NCBI GenBank assembly: GCA_034665305.1
Contig: JAXDFZ010000023.1
Span: forward strand, 65,805-129,804
Origin: DASXRU01 sp034665305
GTDB taxonomy: Bacteria; Acidobacteriota; Blastocatellia; Pyrinomonadales; Pyrinomonadaceae
Length of the DNA stretch: 64,000 nucleotides
Direction of reading: 5' to 3'
The position numbers were made by a program, and so were the translations under genes. Shown here piece by piece: positions 9,671-18,285 of this stretch (positions are counted from its first letter, which is position 1; every line of letters begins with the position of its first letter). Below the pieces are notes generated by a model. The model had not been told where the DNA came from, did no database searches, and saw nothing but the letters and a program-made list of their open reading frames with translations.

Positions 9671-11197
9671 TCAAGGTGCGGGCGGGGCCTTCAGCGCGGC
9701 CTCGATGGCCGCCTTCAGTCCTTCATAGGTGCGTTCGCCGGCCCGCCGGCCGTTGACGAAAATAGTTGGAGTGCTGAAGACGCCGGCCCGCTCGCCGTCG
9801 AGCTGGTCGCGGCGAACGTTATCGGCAAAAGTGCCGCCGTCCAAAGCGGTGTCGAACTTTGTGCGATCGAGCCCGAGCCGGCTGGCATACTCCTTCAGTT
9901 GGCCCAATTCCAGCGCCGCCTGGTTGGCAAATAGCAATGCCGCATATTCCCAATATTTGTTTTGCGCTCGCGCTGCTTCCGCGGCCTCGGCTGCCTTGAA
10001 CGCGTGCGCATGCTCATTCAGTGGGAAGTCGCGCACGACTAGTCGCACTCGATCACCGTACTCGCCGAGTAGCTTTTCCAAAACGCTTTGAGTTTGCCCG
10101 CAAGCCGGGCATTGAAAATCTGTAAACTCGACGAGCGTAACCGCCGCGCTCGGACTACCTTTCATCGGCTGATTATCGGTGGCGATCTTGATCACCGGCG
10201 CCGGCGGCGGGTTAATGAAGAACTGAATGGCGGCGGCAAGTTGCAGTCGCTTGGCGAGCTCCAGTCCCAGCCGTTGCGCCTCAGTTTCCTGCAGGTACTT
10301 GATGATCTCTTCCTTTGCCTGCGCAAACTCTACGCTAATGCGCGCCTTGTTTTCGTTGTAAAAAGTTTGCGCCTGCGCTTCTGTAATCGGCTGCACTTTC
10401 GTGTCTACTTCGCTCTCAAGTAGCGCGCGCGTCGTCACTTTACGTTTCTGCGCCTCGCCGGCAAGCAGGATGTCATTGATCTTGAGATCGAGATCGCGTT
10501 TGCGCAGCAGGTAAGCCTGCTCCTGCACGTTAAAAATGAGAGGAGCCAGGCTGTCCTCAATGTCCGCGGAAGTGATGCGCTGGTTGTTGACGGTCGCGAA
10601 CACGCGCTCGCGCTCCGCTGGCCTGGCGGGAGGCGCTACGTCTTTGACCAGAATCTGTACGTTGGCGGCAGCACGCAGTCGCGCAGCGAGTTTGCCGGCC
10701 AGTTCCCGTTGGCGCGCGTCGCGCAGATAGGTAATGATATCGTTCTTCACCGCCGCGAATTCACCGGAAATGCGCGTCTTGTTTTCGTCATAGAACTTCT
10801 GTGCCTCAGCCTCGGTTGGCTCCTGCGCCTTAGCGATGATCTCGTTCTCCAGTAACTTTTGCGTGGAGATATTGAGCCGTTTGGCTTCGCTCTCAAGCAG
10901 TAAGCTGTTGATTTGCAAGTCCAGTTCCCGCTGCCGCGCTTCAACGACTTGCTCCTGTGCTTTGGCAACGCGTGCCTGCGTGTCAGGGCTTAAATCATGC
11001 TTCGTAATCTTTACGCCGTTAAGAACCGCCAGCACCTCCGGTAGCGGAGCAGTCTCGCAACCGCAATCTACAGTCGAGGTTGGGGACGCAGTGGCATTCG
11101 AGGAGGTTTTTGTCGTCGCCGCTGGCCCGGCCGTCTGGCCGGCGGTCGGGATGGCGAGCATGACCATCACGAGTAGTTGGTACTTTAACTTGCGCAT
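9671..11197 (-). CDS. Periplasmic fusion: two SurA-N-like repeats plus DsbA-type thioredoxin domain
   Basis: The 508-residue protein starts at an ATG behind a strong AAGGAGG site and has a signal peptide (about 1-22). Two homologous helical repeats follow, each running from a VLNGxKIT / TVNNQRIT segment through the phrase EAQxFYxENKxRIS (about 55-195 and 205-330). These resemble the N-terminal chaperone domain of SurA/PrsA peptidyl-prolyl isomerases. The C-terminal 150 residues are a DsbA-like thioredoxin domain with active site CPAC (C363, C366) and the cis-Pro loop STPTIFVNG. I infer a foldase with disulfide or reductase activity, possibly for maturing the copper oxidase or reducing SCO cysteines. 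It is the last gene of the operon, 23 bp after its neighbour. Confidence 0.85.
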   Translation of the reverse strand: MRKLKYQLLVMVMLAIPTAGQTAGPAATTKTSSNATASPTSTVDCGCETAPLPEVLAVLNGVKITKHDLSPDTQARVAKAQEQVVEARQRELDLQINSLLLESEAKRLNISTQKLLENEIIAKAQEPTEAEAQKFYDENKTRISGEFAAVKNDIITYLRDARQRELAGKLAARLRAAANVQILVKDVAPPARPAERERVFATVNNQRITSADIEDSLAPLIFNVQEQAYLLRKRDLDLKINDILLAGEAQKRKVTTRALLESEVDTKVQPITEAQAQTFYNENKARISVEFAQAKEEIIKYLQETEAQRLGLELAKRLQLAAAIQFFINPPPAPVIKIATDNQPMKGSPSAAVTLVEFTDFQCPACGQTQSVLEKLLGEYGDRVRLVVRDFPLNEHAHAFKAAEAAEAARAQNKYWEYAALLFANQAALELGQLKEYASRLGLDRTKFDTALDGGTFADNVRRDQLDGERAGVFSTPTIFVNGRRAGERTYEGLKAAIEAALKAPPAP

Positions 11198-11220
11198 TGA
11201 ACGCCTCCTTGCTTTGATCG

Positions 11221-12864
11221 TTAATTGACTGTCACCCAGCCGCTCGCGGAAACGAACCCCTTCGTCTCGGGATCGATGGTCACCATATAAGCGCCCGCCG
11301 CCCCGATGCGCCGGTTCGGACCGAAGGTGATCCGCGGCGTCAATCCCGTGTCGTAATCGTAAAGTCCTTCGAGCGCGTTTATGAGTTGCTCGCGGCTTAA
11401 ATCCGCGCCGCCCCGCTTGAGGCCTTCCACGAAGATCTTCCCCGCCGCCAGGGCCGAGAGTTGTGCGGCCGGGTGTTGTGGGGACAGCTTGTACTTTTCG
11501 CGGAGCGCGCGATACTCGGCGCCTCCCTCAGCCGTCACGTCGGCCGGCACAGTTGGGAAGGCGAGGAAGATTTTTTGTTTGAAGGCGACGGTGATGGTGC
11601 CTGCGATCTCTTTGCTCGCGAGCGCGCCCAGCAGGAAGAGATGAGGCTTCCAGTTGAGCGTGTCCAGGGCGCTAATGAGGGCCGCAGATTGCTCTCCGCT
11701 GCCAAAGAAGAAGATGGACTCTGTCCCCTGAGCCTTTAATTCCTGCGCGAGTCGCGCTGCGTCGAAACTGCCAGACTGGTAAGTCCTTTTGCCGACTACA
11801 CGCCAACCCTGTTGCTGAGCTTGCGAGGCGGCGCCGTTGGCTGCAGCCGTCGCCAATTCCTCTTCAGGATACAGAACGACGGCCCGGGCCTGCTTCAAAC
11901 TAAGCGCTGTGCCCGCGAAGTTGACCAGCGCTCGAGCTTCTTCGGCTACGCCGGGCATGAGATAGAACATATAACGATTCGGCGGCTCACTCGCCGCTGG
12001 GAGTAGCGTTGAAGAACCGATCACGGGAACTTCTTCGTCGAGCGCGAACGCCGCGACTTCCCTGTCCGCGCCCGCGCTCAATCCGCCGACGAAGGCAAAG
12101 GTCTGGCCCCGTTGCGCCAGAGCGCGCAAGTTCGCCAAAGTCGTTGCCGCGCCGCCGCTTTCAACAACGTGTAATTTGAGTTTGCGATTGTAGATGCCGC
12201 CGCGGGCGTTGACGTCGGCGAAGTAGGCCGCGAGTATTTCGCGCATCGCGGTTCCGGTTTCGGCCAGGAAACCCGTCGTCGGTAGGATTATTCCGACATC
12301 AATGCTCTCCGATGTCAGACCGGGATCGCGTTCGAACTCAATCTGCTTCAGATAGGCAAGGAGGTCGGCCATGTCCTCCGGGGCCATTCGGTAGCGCGGC
12401 ATGGCGGCTGCAAGATTGTTCCGTGCCGGATCGATGCCGCGCGCAACGGCCGTGATGAATGACGAATCTGTGAACGGTCCATGCTTGCGCCCGCTGGGAT
12501 GCGTGTGGCCATAGGATTTCGTGAGATTGGACCAAGTGAGGTTGCCAGCAGTGACGCCGCCCTCGCTCTTACCTTCCCCCTTGCGCCCGTGACAACCGGC
12601 ACATGGAACTGAGTTCGAGGGCACATCCAACTCGCCGACTGTGGCAGTGATCTGCCGTCCTGCCGCACTCTCGCCGCGCAAATAAATGGCGCGGCCGTGC
12701 TTTTCCGGCAGTGTCAGACCGCGCGCAGGTGCAGGGGTCGCTACTGGTGCCGGCTGTTGGCCTGCCCCGGATGTTTGCGCCGCCGCCGGCTCACGAACAT
12801 GCAAAGCGGCCGCCAACAGAGCGACCCCGCAGAACAGAACTATGAGTTTGAACCGTTGAACCAT
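11221..12864 (-). CDS. Cytochrome c domain fused to a type-1 periplasmic (LivK-like) binding protein
   Basis: 547 residues with a signal peptide, then a c-type haem site CAGCH (C88, C91, H92) and a likely axial Met in AAMPRYRM. This is followed by a full type-1 periplasmic binding-protein fold (about 188-545) of the branched-chain amino acid/urea receptor family (IILPTTGFLAETG, then FAFVGGLSAGADREV). No ABC permease or ATPase lies nearby, so uptake is unlikely. A haem c electron carrier whose binding domain senses or docks a ligand or partner is more plausible (inference). It lies in the operon with the SCO genes. Confidence 0.85.
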   Translation of the reverse strand: MVQRFKLIVLFCGVALLAAALHVREPAAAQTSGAGQQPAPVATPAPARGLTLPEKHGRAIYLRGESAAGRQITATVGELDVPSNSVPCAGCHGRKGEGKSEGGVTAGNLTWSNLTKSYGHTHPSGRKHGPFTDSSFITAVARGIDPARNNLAAAMPRYRMAPEDMADLLAYLKQIEFERDPGLTSESIDVGIILPTTGFLAETGTAMREILAAYFADVNARGGIYNRKLKLHVVESGGAATTLANLRALAQRGQTFAFVGGLSAGADREVAAFALDEEVPVIGSSTLLPAASEPPNRYMFYLMPGVAEEARALVNFAGTALSLKQARAVVLYPEEELATAAANGAASQAQQQGWRVVGKRTYQSGSFDAARLAQELKAQGTESIFFFGSGEQSAALISALDTLNWKPHLFLLGALASKEIAGTITVAFKQKIFLAFPTVPADVTAEGGAEYRALREKYKLSPQHPAAQLSALAAGKIFVEGLKRGGADLSREQLINALEGLYDYDTGLTPRITFGPNRRIGAAGAYMVTIDPETKGFVSASGWVTVN

Positions 12865-12889
12865 TAGGGTTTGCCCGCGCGCCGCCGGC

Positions 12890-13531
12890 CTATGGCGCCG
12901 CGGGCGCCCCCTTATCGTTCGCTACCTCATTGACCAGTCGGATCAACTCATCGGCTTTCGCCAGCCCGAAAGCTTTCTTCCACAAACCCGTCGCCTCATT
13001 GCCGATGATAATGATAGTCGTGTGATCGTCTTTAGCTTGAACATACTGGCCAAGCTTGTACAGGGCCCAGTCGACGTTCTCCTTCTTCCCGGTAAGGAAA
13101 ATCCAGCCTGGTTTTGCATGGAACCGTTTGGCGTACTCCTTCAGTCGCGGCGGCGTATCGGTAAGCGGATCCACCGAAATGGAAACAATGAATACATCGC
13201 GCCCAAGACGATCGCCCAGTGCCTGCTGCACCATCTCCAGGTTCCGGTTCATAGGAGGACAGACGCTGGTGCAGGTGGTGAAAAAAGCATTCACGATCAC
13301 AGTCTTGCCTTTGAGCATATCGCTGTAAAAGCGCAGCGTCCGGCCATTCTGATCGACCAACTCCACCTCGCTGAAGTATCTCTGCGCGGGCGAAGCGCCC
13401 GCCGCAGTTGGTTCAGACATCTTGTGGCCCGCATGCGGATCCGGGGGCGCCACGGCCCGGGTAGGCGTCTGGGCGGTGGTGACAGCCGCGCCCGCACCCC
13501 AGACTAGTATGGCAATTAATAATTTCTTCAT
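12890..13531 (-). CDS. SCO1/SenC family copper chaperone
   Basis: 213 residues with an N-terminal signal anchor. The SCO thioredoxin fold has CTSVC (C87, C91) and the distal copper-ligand histidine H170 in KDDHTTIIIIG, so the Cu site is complete. GGAGG lies about 10 nt upstream of the ATG. The start overlaps the upstream SCO gene by 4 bp, which suggests translational coupling. The linker contains PHAGHKM, a small His/Met-rich patch that could bind copper. The likely role is copper delivery or thiol reduction for an envelope copper enzyme. Confidence 0.9.
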   Translation of the reverse strand: MKKLLIAILVWGAGAAVTTAQTPTRAVAPPDPHAGHKMSEPTAAGASPAQRYFSEVELVDQNGRTLRFYSDMLKGKTVIVNAFFTTCTSVCPPMNRNLEMVQQALGDRLGRDVFIVSISVDPLTDTPPRLKEYAKRFHAKPGWIFLTGKKENVDWALYKLGQYVQAKDDHTTIIIIGNEATGLWKKAFGLAKADELIRLVNEVANDKGAPAAP

Positions 13532-14337
13532 TGCTTAATAACCTCCTGCCTGGCTGTGCCAAGCCGTCCGGCGATGGCCTCGTCGATAAGCTGCACGAGT
13601 TGACTCGGCCGCGCCAGACCGTAGGTACGGGTCCATTGGTCGCGCGCATCGTTGCCGATGAGCACGGTGGGCGAGTGATCCTGGGGGCTGGCCGTAGCCG
13701 CGCCGAGGGCGCGCAACAATTCATTGATGAGGGGCCGCTGGCCCGTGACAAAAGTCCACGCCGGGCCGGCGTGGAATTTCGCGCCCCACGCCTTCAGGCG
13801 TTCTGGAGTGTCGGTGACCGGATCGACAGAGATCGATATGAAACTCACGTCGCGGCCCGCGCGCTCGCCCAATTCTGTTTGCACTCGCGCGAAGGTCGCC
13901 CCGAGCGGTGGGCAAATTGTTGTACAGGTGGTAAAGATAAAATTAATAACTACCACTCGTCCCCGGATCAGGTCACTGTAGAAATGAATTTTGCGGCCGT
14001 CCTGATCGAGTAGCTCTACATCCGGGATGATCATCTTCTCACCAGCCGGGATGGCGGCGGCGGGTTCAGTATTATCGGCAGCAGCAGCTGGCGGATCGGC
14101 GCGTGTCAGGCGCAGGTCCATGCCGCACTTCGGACAATGCCCGGCTTTCGCCTGCTTCACTTCCGGATGCATCAGGCAGGTGAAATACTCGCCGGGCTGT
14201 AACGCACGGGTTCGCTTGATCGGCTTGGCTCTGCTCCCCGTCCGCGTCTGGGCATCGGCGCCGGGCACAAAGATGACCGTGCCGAGAAGCACGATCCAAG
14301 CGAGGGTGATTAAAACCTTGCTCGTTCTACTGCTCAT
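13528..14337 (-). CDS. SCO1/SenC family protein with N-terminal heavy-metal-binding domain
   Basis: The start is ATG at 14337, chosen because GGGAGG is correctly spaced; a longer frame upstream lacks a site. After a signal segment (about 8-30) comes a heavy-metal-binding YHS-like motif, YFTCLMHPEV...HCPKCGMDL (C54, H57, C68, C71). This module is usual in CusB/CopB-type copper proteins. The SCO domain follows, with CTTIC (C138, C142) and H221. Fusion of a metal-capture module to a copper chaperone fits a copper-loading role in this operon. The second SCO overlaps its stop codon. Confidence 0.88.
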   Translation of the reverse strand: MSSRTSKVLITLAWIVLLGTVIFVPGADAQTRTGSRAKPIKRTRALQPGEYFTCLMHPEVKQAKAGHCPKCGMDLRLTRADPPAAAADNTEPAAAIPAGEKMIIPDVELLDQDGRKIHFYSDLIRGRVVVINFIFTTCTTICPPLGATFARVQTELGERAGRDVSFISISVDPVTDTPERLKAWGAKFHAGPAWTFVTGQRPLINELLRALGAATASPQDHSPTVLIGNDARDQWTRTYGLARPSQLVQLIDEAIAGRLGTARQEVIKQ

Positions 14338-14401
14338 AAACCCACCTCCCTTTATACCCTTCCATCTCGTGCTAATAATGGACATTAATCCCAGACCGAG
14401 C

Positions 14402-16372
14402 CTACTGAGTCTTTCCCGGCTTGGCCGTTGGCCCGTCGTCCTGCGCCGCCTGCAACGTCATTGACGGAAGCTGCTGGAACGTAACGCCCTGCGACCTACT
14501 CTCGACGAAAATCATGTAGACACCCGGCCGAGGCACGTTGATGATCAATTCGTAGAGGCCGCCGCCAACATCCCGCGCGAAATCGCGCTTCTGCCATACG
14601 CCCGGCGCCAGAAACGTAAGGACCCGCACGTCCGTCAGACCGATCTTTGGCTGGTTCGTTGTCGTGTCGAAGAGTCGGAAACGCAACTTGTAGTCAGTTC
14701 CGATCCGCAACCGCTTGTCGCGGTCGAGATATTCGACGCGCACGGCCACCTCAGGCTTGTGATTAATAGCGGGATTAACGCTCGCCGTCGCCTCGAAGCA
14801 GTGAGTGACGCGCGGCGCGTCCAGCAGAAAGGCTACATCATAGGTGCCTGCGCCGGGCAGGCGCGCCACCGTCTCGTAAACGCCCGACCGGATCTCACGC
14901 AGCGAGCGGTCGGCCACCAGCACCGCGCGCGGATCACGCCGGTAGTTTTGGAAATTGCCCATGGGCGCTGCCATGCCTTCGGTGTAGTAATAAAGTTGCT
15001 GGTCGGAAGTGTTGGCCACGATTACGGAGTTTCCTTCGGGCGTAGGCACAATTGCATTAGCGACACTCAGGGGCGTGCGCGACTCCGCCGAAGGGTTCTG
15101 CCCCCCAGGGAACGTAACGATATGCAATTCCTTGCCGATAGTGCTCAGGCGAATCACCGTCACCTCGACGGCGCCGGCCAGCCGCACGTAGGCGAAGCCT
15201 TCCGTGAACGCGATCTGATCGGGTCCCTTACCGACCGGAACGGTGTGCAGCAAACGGTTAGTGGCGGTGTCGAAAATATAGACTGTCGCGGCGGCCGGGT
15301 TGGGCGCGAAACCGTAGCGCCCGCCGGGTGCAAAGCGGACCCTGCCGACGCCGGGTTGAACAGCGATTCTGGTCCGGATCTGGCGCGTCCGGCCGTCGAG
15401 CACGATGATCTGCCCGCCAGCCTCATCACTGATGTAGGCGGCCTTGCTAAGCGGCGAGTAGGTTACAGCGGATGCGCCTACCTTGACTTCGCCGGCTTTG
15501 CTCAGCTTCTGCACGTTGATGACGGTAACCGTCCCCGCGATCCTGTTCGTCACATAGGCAAACCTATTGTCATCGCTCACGGCAACTTCGTGGTGGCCCG
15601 CACCGGTGGCTAGACGAGCTGCGACCTTCAAAGTGGACGTATCTAACACCGCTACGCCGCTCTCGGGCCCCTCGTCCGTACCCACCCAAAGGTATTTTTG
15701 GTCCGGCTGCAGAGCAAGAGCAACGGGTTTCGCGCCCGTGTCAATGTTGGCGATGACCTTCCACGTCGTCGTGTCAACCACAGCCACCTGGTTGACCGCG
15801 GGCATGCTGACAAAGAGCCGCGCCTGATCGGCCGTGAGAACCCAATCCTCGCCCGGGCTTCGCAGGAAGACCAGGGTGACCAGCTTGCTGCCGCCGAAGC
15901 CGAGCAAAGGATCGATAACCGAGATGTTCGCTTCCTGGTTAAGAGCCAGCAGGTAATAGGCGTTCAAATCCACGTCCGGTCGCGCCCGCAGCGTTCCCTG
16001 TAGAAAGGATTCGATTTTTTCCTTGCAGCGCTTCGGGTCGGCGGCGGCGCCTTCGCGCCGAGTCAGCCAGACGGCCGGTTTGGCGCCGGCCCATGGCGTC
16101 CTGGTTTTGGTATCACCAACGCGAAAGCGAAGACGCGCATCCTGCTCTTCAATCAACTCGCCTGGCTGTATTTTGCCGGTGGCTAGCGGCTCAATGGTGA
16201 ACTCGACTTCAACGCCCTGAACCACAATCCTCTGCGGATCCGGGGTGGACCGCTTAATGGAATTCGGAGCTGGTGTGGGAGTTGCGCGCGGCCGCTGCGC
16301 CCGCAGGCTGCCCGCACACGAGAAACCACAAAGGAGCGTAGCAGCCAGCAGCAGATGTCGGGACCTGCTCAT
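14402..16372 (-). CDS. Secreted YVTN/cytochrome-D1-like beta-propeller protein
   Basis: 656 residues with a signal peptide. The middle (about 180-450) consists of YVTN-type blades, for example VAVVDTTTWKVIANIDTGAKP, AYVTNRIAGTVTVINV and VYIFDTATNRLLHTVPVG. A region before the propeller (LNAYYLLALNQ...VIDPLLGFGGSKL) and a beta-sandwich C-terminus (about 490-640) are extra. No haem-binding CxxCH is present. It is the first gene of the operon and has no obvious ribosome-binding site. Possible roles are scaffold or partner of the oxidase, or metal binding; the sequence does not decide. Confidence 0.78.
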   Translation of the reverse strand: MSRSRHLLLAATLLCGFSCAGSLRAQRPRATPTPAPNSIKRSTPDPQRIVVQGVEVEFTIEPLATGKIQPGELIEEQDARLRFRVGDTKTRTPWAGAKPAVWLTRREGAAADPKRCKEKIESFLQGTLRARPDVDLNAYYLLALNQEANISVIDPLLGFGGSKLVTLVFLRSPGEDWVLTADQARLFVSMPAVNQVAVVDTTTWKVIANIDTGAKPVALALQPDQKYLWVGTDEGPESGVAVLDTSTLKVAARLATGAGHHEVAVSDDNRFAYVTNRIAGTVTVINVQKLSKAGEVKVGASAVTYSPLSKAAYISDEAGGQIIVLDGRTRQIRTRIAVQPGVGRVRFAPGGRYGFAPNPAAATVYIFDTATNRLLHTVPVGKGPDQIAFTEGFAYVRLAGAVEVTVIRLSTIGKELHIVTFPGGQNPSAESRTPLSVANAIVPTPEGNSVIVANTSDQQLYYYTEGMAAPMGNFQNYRRDPRAVLVADRSLREIRSGVYETVARLPGAGTYDVAFLLDAPRVTHCFEATASVNPAINHKPEVAVRVEYLDRDKRLRIGTDYKLRFRLFDTTTNQPKIGLTDVRVLTFLAPGVWQKRDFARDVGGGLYELIINVPRPGVYMIFVESRSQGVTFQQLPSMTLQAAQDDGPTAKPGKTQ

Positions 16373-16909
16373 ATTTTAGCGACTTTCTCGGAGGATCGTT
16401 GGTGTATTGTCTGCACCCCGCGCGCTGAGTACGCGACGTTGAAAACAGACTATAAAGAGAAATCGTTTTACCTGCCCATTCTAACACCCGTTTCTTCACA
16501 AAAATATCACGCCGAGCAGGCCGGAAAGCGCGGCATTAAATTCCCTGGCCGGTGATTGCTCTGTGGGGATTGGAATAGCGATCCGTGCGAACTCGCCCCG
16601 CAATTCTTGTGCAGGTCCAGCGAATTATTGTGGGATTCGAGAATTTGGCTGCAAACTCTGTTAGACACGTTAGACGGTTAGACCGTTAGACGGGCTCTGC
16701 CTCATAAGTCGGGTTTAATAAGACTAGGTAATACCGATTGCAAGGGGCTGGAAATTCGTTCCTCGAAAGAGGGTGCGGGTTCGAATCCCGCCCTCGGCAC
16801 CAATCGGCCCTCGGACGTAGGTCACCATCATTTGCCGGGCGCGAAAGTCTGCCGCCGTGTGACGCGGGTCAAAAGCCCATTTAGCCATCATTCACTTTGC
16901 TTCGAAATC
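16373..16909. other. 537-bp intergenic region with a tRNA 3' remnant
   Basis: The gap lies between the divergent-looking start of the propeller operon and the DoxX end. I find no coding frame. It holds a run of four TTAGAC words (16661-16691, spaced 9, 8 and 8 bp) and a tRNA 3' half (16775-16802). A TATAGT word on the minus strand near 16450 could serve as the -10 box of the propeller operon, but no good -35 is visible. Confidence 0.5.
16775..16802 (+). pseudogene. tRNA 3' fragment (T-arm, acceptor strand and CCA)
   Basis: GCGGG-TTCGAAT-CCCGC forms a perfect T-arm (16775-16791). It is followed by the acceptor strand CCTCGGC, discriminator A and an encoded CCA (16800-16802). The matching 5' strand GCCGAGG is not found within tRNA distance upstream, nor are a D-arm or anticodon arm. 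I read this as a remnant, of the kind left where an element integrated into a tRNA 3' end. The original tRNA identity cannot be given. Confidence 0.6.
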
Positions 16910-17287
16910 TCAAGTGCGTTGCGCGAATATTCCGGAGAAATATTGACGCTTACCGTAGAAAACAATCAACCACAGGACTGTTACCACCGCTGCCGGAACT
17001 GCTCCGCTGGGATTCAGGAACACGTGATAACAAATGATGTTGACGATTACCGGCCCCAGCAGCACCAGCGCCAGGGGTACGAACCGGTTCACGAGCAACA
17101 GGGCGCCGCCTGCGATTTGGAGCGCTCCGACAACCCAAAAATAGTGAGACAGGACCAGCGCGCCGACAAACTGGCCAGCCAGTCCCGTCGGCATGGGCCC
17201 CTTGATGAAATTCAAGAAACCATTAAGGCCGAAGACAACAAAGATCAGCCCAAGTAGAAGACGTGCAATCAAGGTTACGATTTTCAT
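16910..17287 (-). CDS. DoxX-like membrane protein
   Basis: 125 residues with four hydrophobic helices and the opening LIARLLLGLIFVVFGLNGF typical of DoxX/DoxD-like proteins. The loop FIKGPMPTGLAGQF and the ALQIAGGALLLVN segment also fit. The family is linked to redox or thiol stress and quinone-related membrane complexes, but the biochemical role here is unknown. It is the last gene of the MarR-pirin-NmrA-DoxX unit, 39 bp after the NmrA gene. Confidence 0.82.
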   Translation of the reverse strand: MKIVTLIARLLLGLIFVVFGLNGFLNFIKGPMPTGLAGQFVGALVLSHYFWVVGALQIAGGALLLVNRFVPLALVLLGPVIVNIICYHVFLNPSGAVPAAVVTVLWLIVFYGKRQYFSGIFAQRT

Positions 17288-17326
17288 TTTGCGTTCCTTT
17301 CGATAGTTTCAAAAGCGTTGCCAATT

Positions 17327-18253
17327 TCAGTGTAATGCGCCGTCAGTGGCGTTGAGCTGTTGGGAAAAATTCTTCTGAGCCCAGGGCGAAAACCGGGTCG
17401 GTTCCCTGCCTGCTACTTTGTTTGCGAGAGCAATTTGATCGGACGAATCCGAACCCAGATAGGTATGCGCCTCGAAGTACCTGAACATCGCGGCGATCTC
17501 CGCAGCTCCAGGGAAGAGAGTCGCGAAGACGTCGGCCGGGACCTGCGTGAAGGAGAAGTTATGACCCTGTCGATTAAGCACGTCCACGATTTCATTGAAG
17601 CTCATGAAATCACCGACGAGGGGCAGGTACTCGCCATGGCCGGCCTGATCCGGTTGCGCGAAGGCCCCAGCGACGATGGCGCCGAGTTCGCGAATGTCAC
17701 CCATGTGAATGCAACGCACACTCGGATCGAGCGGGAGCGCCCAACCCATGGATCCGTCTGCCTGCTGTTGCGGAGCCATGGCGCCTGTGAGGTTCTGGTA
17801 GAAGAACGGCGCGATGACGAACGTATGATTCGCAAACCCCGCTTCCTTGACTATCCGATCGACCTTGGCCTTGTTCGTAAAGTGCGGAACGGGGAACCTG
17901 TTGCCGCTGATCGCTTCGACGTCAGGCAGCGTGGACCAGACTACGTGTTTGACGCCGGCGTCACTGGCAGCCTTAACCGCAACGGTTCCCTGCTTGCGCT
18001 CGTCGGTTCCTTCTAATGAAGAAGCGGTGACAAGAAATACGCCATGTGCCCCTTTGAATGCAGCGGCGAGGGTTTCGGGGCGGTTCAAATCTGCTTCGAT
18101 GACTTCGTCGGCGAGGTCGCGATGCTGGCCTGGATCGCGGGTTAAAGCTCGCACCTTGAATTGGCCGCCGGCCTGCAATGCACGTACGACTCCGCCACCC
18201 TGCTGTCCCGTTGCGCCGATCACGGCGATCAGTTTTTTGTCGTCGGATAACAT
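17327..18253 (-). CDS. NmrA-like NAD(P)-binding protein
   Basis: The frame could begin at a TTG at 18289 overlapping the pirin stop, but ATG at 18253 follows GGAAGGAG with good spacing and is preferred. The N-terminal Rossmann motif GATGQQGGG and the pattern VRALTRDPGQ are those of NmrA/atypical SDR proteins (redox sensors, azoreductase- or quinone-reductase-like). The catalytic Tyr of classical SDRs is not evident. Its place in a MarR/pirin operon suggests a redox-stress role (inference). Confidence 0.85.
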   Translation of the reverse strand: MLSDDKKLIAVIGATGQQGGGVVRALQAGGQFKVRALTRDPGQHRDLADEVIEADLNRPETLAAAFKGAHGVFLVTASSLEGTDERKQGTVAVKAASDAGVKHVVWSTLPDVEAISGNRFPVPHFTNKAKVDRIVKEAGFANHTFVIAPFFYQNLTGAMAPQQQADGSMGWALPLDPSVRCIHMGDIRELGAIVAGAFAQPDQAGHGEYLPLVGDFMSFNEIVDVLNRQGHNFSFTQVPADVFATLFPGAAEIAAMFRYFEAHTYLGSDSSDQIALANKVAGREPTRFSPWAQKNFSQQLNATDGALH

Positions 18254-18285
18254 TCTTACCACTCCTTCCCTCTCCAATTCGGTCA

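Noticed and set aside
11221..12864. Branched-chain amino acid ABC importer
   Set aside because: Only the binding-protein fold is present, fused to haem c; no permease or ATPase genes are near.
14759..15613. A 284-codon plus-strand frame
   Set aside because: Antisense to the YVTN propeller gene with its well-formed blades; composition is that of a shadow frame.
16500..16802. tmRNA or group I intron-containing tRNA ending at 16802
   Set aside because: GCCGAGC at 16512 pairs with six of seven acceptor bases, but the D-arm, the conserved U8/GG bases, an anticodon arm, an ALAA-type tag and the G3-U70 pair are all missing.
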